From NCBI RefSeq assembly GCF_001017175.1, contig NZ_LCYG01000029.1, positions 1 through 52,759 of the forward strand: a stretch of DNA of 52,759 nt. Direction: 5' to 3'. A program made the translations under genes and the position numbers. Origin of the DNA: Microvirga vignae. Its GTDB lineage: Bacteria > Pseudomonadota > Alphaproteobacteria > Rhizobiales > Beijerinckiaceae. Positions 51,013-52,759 of the stretch are shown piece after piece. The notes beneath the pieces were generated by a model that was not told where the DNA came from, searched no databases, and was given only the letters and a program-made list of their open reading frames with translations. Position 1 is the stretch's first letter, and each line of letters begins with the position of its first letter.

Positions 51013-52223
51013 AACGGATTTCGTTTTGGCATTTTAGTGACGATCTCCGCCAGAATTCGCTGGGATTTGTCGTTATTTCGTTAACCCTGGCCGGACTGAG
51101 TTCACTTTGAGCAAAAAACAAAGCCCCTGCCTCCTCAAGCGGCTCAATCCCTCGTCGAAACCCGCTCCTTTTGCCATCGGGTGTCGCCGGGAGGTCATAT
51201 TCGACATGCTTCTGAGCCTGAGGCAGTGGTTATGAGGGCGGTACAAACGTCTGCTTTGACCTTGGAAGCTGCCTTTCCCTGCGCGCCCATTGATCCATTG
51301 GACTTTGCTCTAGCGGAAGGTTCCATCTCAGCCGTCCTGCTTCAATACAGGACAAGTTGCTCATGGGCAACGCCGGCTCGCGCGATATAGTCGCCCACGT
51401 AATCAGCCGGATCGCCACCAATGCGCGGCGGCAGGCTCGACGAACGCTCGGATCAGAGAGCCTCGGACATGATGAGGAATTTCTGTTTCACCAAGTTTGC
51501 GGGCGATCGGGTGATAAACATTGCCGGTGCCGTCCTGGGCATGATCGTCAGCGAGTCCGGCGACCATCAGCCAGGCACAAAGAAGAGGAAACCGCTCGAA
51601 GTGATCGAGGAACCCTTCGGCGCCTCCCTGGCAATTGATCGAGACGCGTCCGCAACTTATCTCGTGAAAGCTGGAGGGCTTGCGGTATGTGAAGCTCCGC
51701 TTCGGAACTCGACACAGACCAAAGCGCAGTATCCGCTTTGTCCCATTAGGCGACGTTCGCGATCAACAAAAGGATGCCTGGTGCGGGGCCGCGATTGTCA
51801 AGTTAAACGTCAGTGCCTGATATTCGGACAAATGAGGCACAATATGAGACCATCCCTGAGGGAACTGTCGCGAACCATTCGGTAACTCAGTTTGGCATAA
51901 GCCACATGATGCGTAAGCGACAGGCAAAGTACGCCTGCAATCTGTAGTCGTCACTCGCCGAGCAGTTTCACCTGCTCGCAGCATGAGCACTACGGAGCCC
52001 CTGCTACCTCCTCGTTCCTGCTCTGGTTTGCGACGGAGCCATTCGCGCCTGTCCATGAATGGAGGCTACCTTGCCGACAGCTGGAACCTACGCTTCGAGG
52101 GCTTAGACATCTTACGGGCCGCTCGATTATCTGCGCAGCGGATCAGCGATGAAGATTGAAGCCGACTGGGAGAGCCAGGGACGCAGAAGCGCCCTGGCTA
52201 TTCACCTATGCGCCTTCGATGAT
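51013..52223. other. Gene-poor region
   Basis: About 1.2 kb without a supported gene. Several open frames of 90-150 codons exist on both strands (for example 51421-51885 plus and 51763-52056 minus), but none has a good ribosome binding site or recognisable motif. The region may hold decayed genes; none could be identified. Confidence 0.45.
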
Positions 52224-52373
52224 TTACCCGATCTGCTCGAGAATGATCGCTCGGATCTCTTCACGGGTGAGACTGCTCTGCTGCGGCTGCCAAGTCGAGA
52301 GGGCCTTCGTCTGCTTCTTCGGTAAAGGCTGAGAGAGTACCTTGGCGGGCTTCGTATAAGGGATTGTATCCAT
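52224..52373 (-). CDS. Hypothetical microprotein (49 aa)
   Basis: ATG 52373 has AAGG six bases upstream and the frame ends TAA at 52224. The product begins MDTIPYTKPAKVLSQPLPKK, continues basic and Gln-rich, and ends with an acidic helix (LTREEIRAIILEQIG). The sharp change from basic, extended to helical parts is protein-like. No family is recognised; it may be a small regulator or an antitoxin-like peptide. Confidence 0.5.
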   Translation of the reverse strand: MDTIPYTKPAKVLSQPLPKKQTKALSTWQPQQSSLTREEIRAIILEQIG

Positions 52374-52759
52374 GATGACCTTGAGCGGCTTCGGCCTCGA
52401 GCCGCGCCGCTGTTGTTGATTGTATAGAGAGAGGAAAAACTAACGGAATCGCCGCGTAGTTCCACGCAGCGATCAAACTTCAAAAGTGCGGAAAGCAGGC
52501 TCGGTGCTCGATCATGAGCTTCAGAGAGCAGGCCGAACATGTCGGTTCGATAGATGCAATATGGGCTATCGTCCGGAATATTGCAAGCGAGAGTGGACAA
52601 TAATGATGGCGACACCGAAGATGAAAGCTGATTGGGAAGTACCACCGGTGGGTGTTTTACGCCCTGAAGGTCCCAAGTATTGTTCGATTTTCGGTTTTCT
52701 AGACCGGGGGGCTGCGGCAAATGACTGTGCGAATTCGCCTTGTATTTGCCTGATTGGGG
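52374..52759. other. Right edge, no supported gene
   Basis: About 390 bases to the window edge. A plus-strand frame starting at ATG 52603 (MMATPKMKADWEVPPVGVL) stays open to the edge and might be the start of a gene, but only about 52 codons are visible. Nothing else is seen. Confidence 0.3.

Noticed and set aside
51421..52056. Open frames in the gene-poor tail (51421-51885 plus, 51763-52056 minus)
   Set aside because: They overlap each other on opposite strands, lack start signals and show no recognisable family.
52603..52759. Frame beginning MMATPKMKADWE at the right edge
   Set aside because: Only about 52 codons are visible before the edge and the start signal is weak; it cannot be judged.

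Overview
The window reads as an alphaproteobacterial chromosome of the order Hyphomicrobiales (Rhizobiales), most like Microvirga or another Methylobacteriaceae relative. This is inferred from protein character and is not a database result. The support is a GcrA cell-cycle regulator, a long-form Dcd, an argDF-hslO cluster, a Pho regulon cluster, an HWE-type histidine kinase, a high-GC coding style and frequent GTG/TTG starts.

Region 1 (about 519-11501) is an 11-kb integrative element inserted at the 3' end of a tRNA-Gly(CCC) gene. A 46-bp direct repeat bounds it, with one mismatch: a tRNA 3' fragment on the left and the intact tRNA on the right. It carries a tyrosine integrase next to the tRNA, a probable excisionase, an HUH-type Rep-like protein followed by a ribbon-helix-helix-like and a terminase-small-subunit-like helix-turn-helix protein, a phage-like protein with a duplicated C-terminal motif, a Cro/CI-like regulator facing a strong operator-like dyad, an HNH endonuclease, a serine recombinase with a res-like site, a HEPN-like protein, a small secreted protein and several unknown genes. 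No capsid, portal or conjugation genes are visible. It therefore looks like a satellite or plasmid-like integrative element, and it is the best candidate for something undescribed.

Region 2 (11574-24803) is core genome: dcd, a frameshifted CDP-alcohol phosphatidyltransferase, apaG, argE, then argD-argF-hslO in one operon behind a promoter that runs straight into a terminator-like hairpin. Next come gcrA, then phoB-phoU-pstB-pstA-pstC-pstS behind a three-repeat Pho box, with phoR upstream of the box.

Region 3 (24804-42031) holds phoR, an UPF0104/lysylphosphatidylglycerol-synthase-like membrane protein and an orphan HWE histidine kinase. A cobalamin block follows (cobP, a BtuF-like binding protein, and a cobalamin riboswitch in front of btuB). 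Then come a lytic transglycosylase, an MFS transporter, a dTDP-4-dehydrorhamnose reductase, metZ, a DUF2243 membrane protein and a complete TRAP transporter (dctP-dctQ-dctM).

Region 4 (42032-52759) contains a run of three microprotein genes and a small membrane protein. A divergent alginate-active pair follows: a secreted PL7 alginate lyase and an AlgE-like mannuronan C5-epimerase with an Asp-to-Asn change in its catalytic motif. Beyond it lie two fused pseudogenes (BKACE and SDR), a membrane GGDEF-EAL protein, and a gene-poor tail with one 49-residue gene. All assignments come from reading the sequence; no searches were run.
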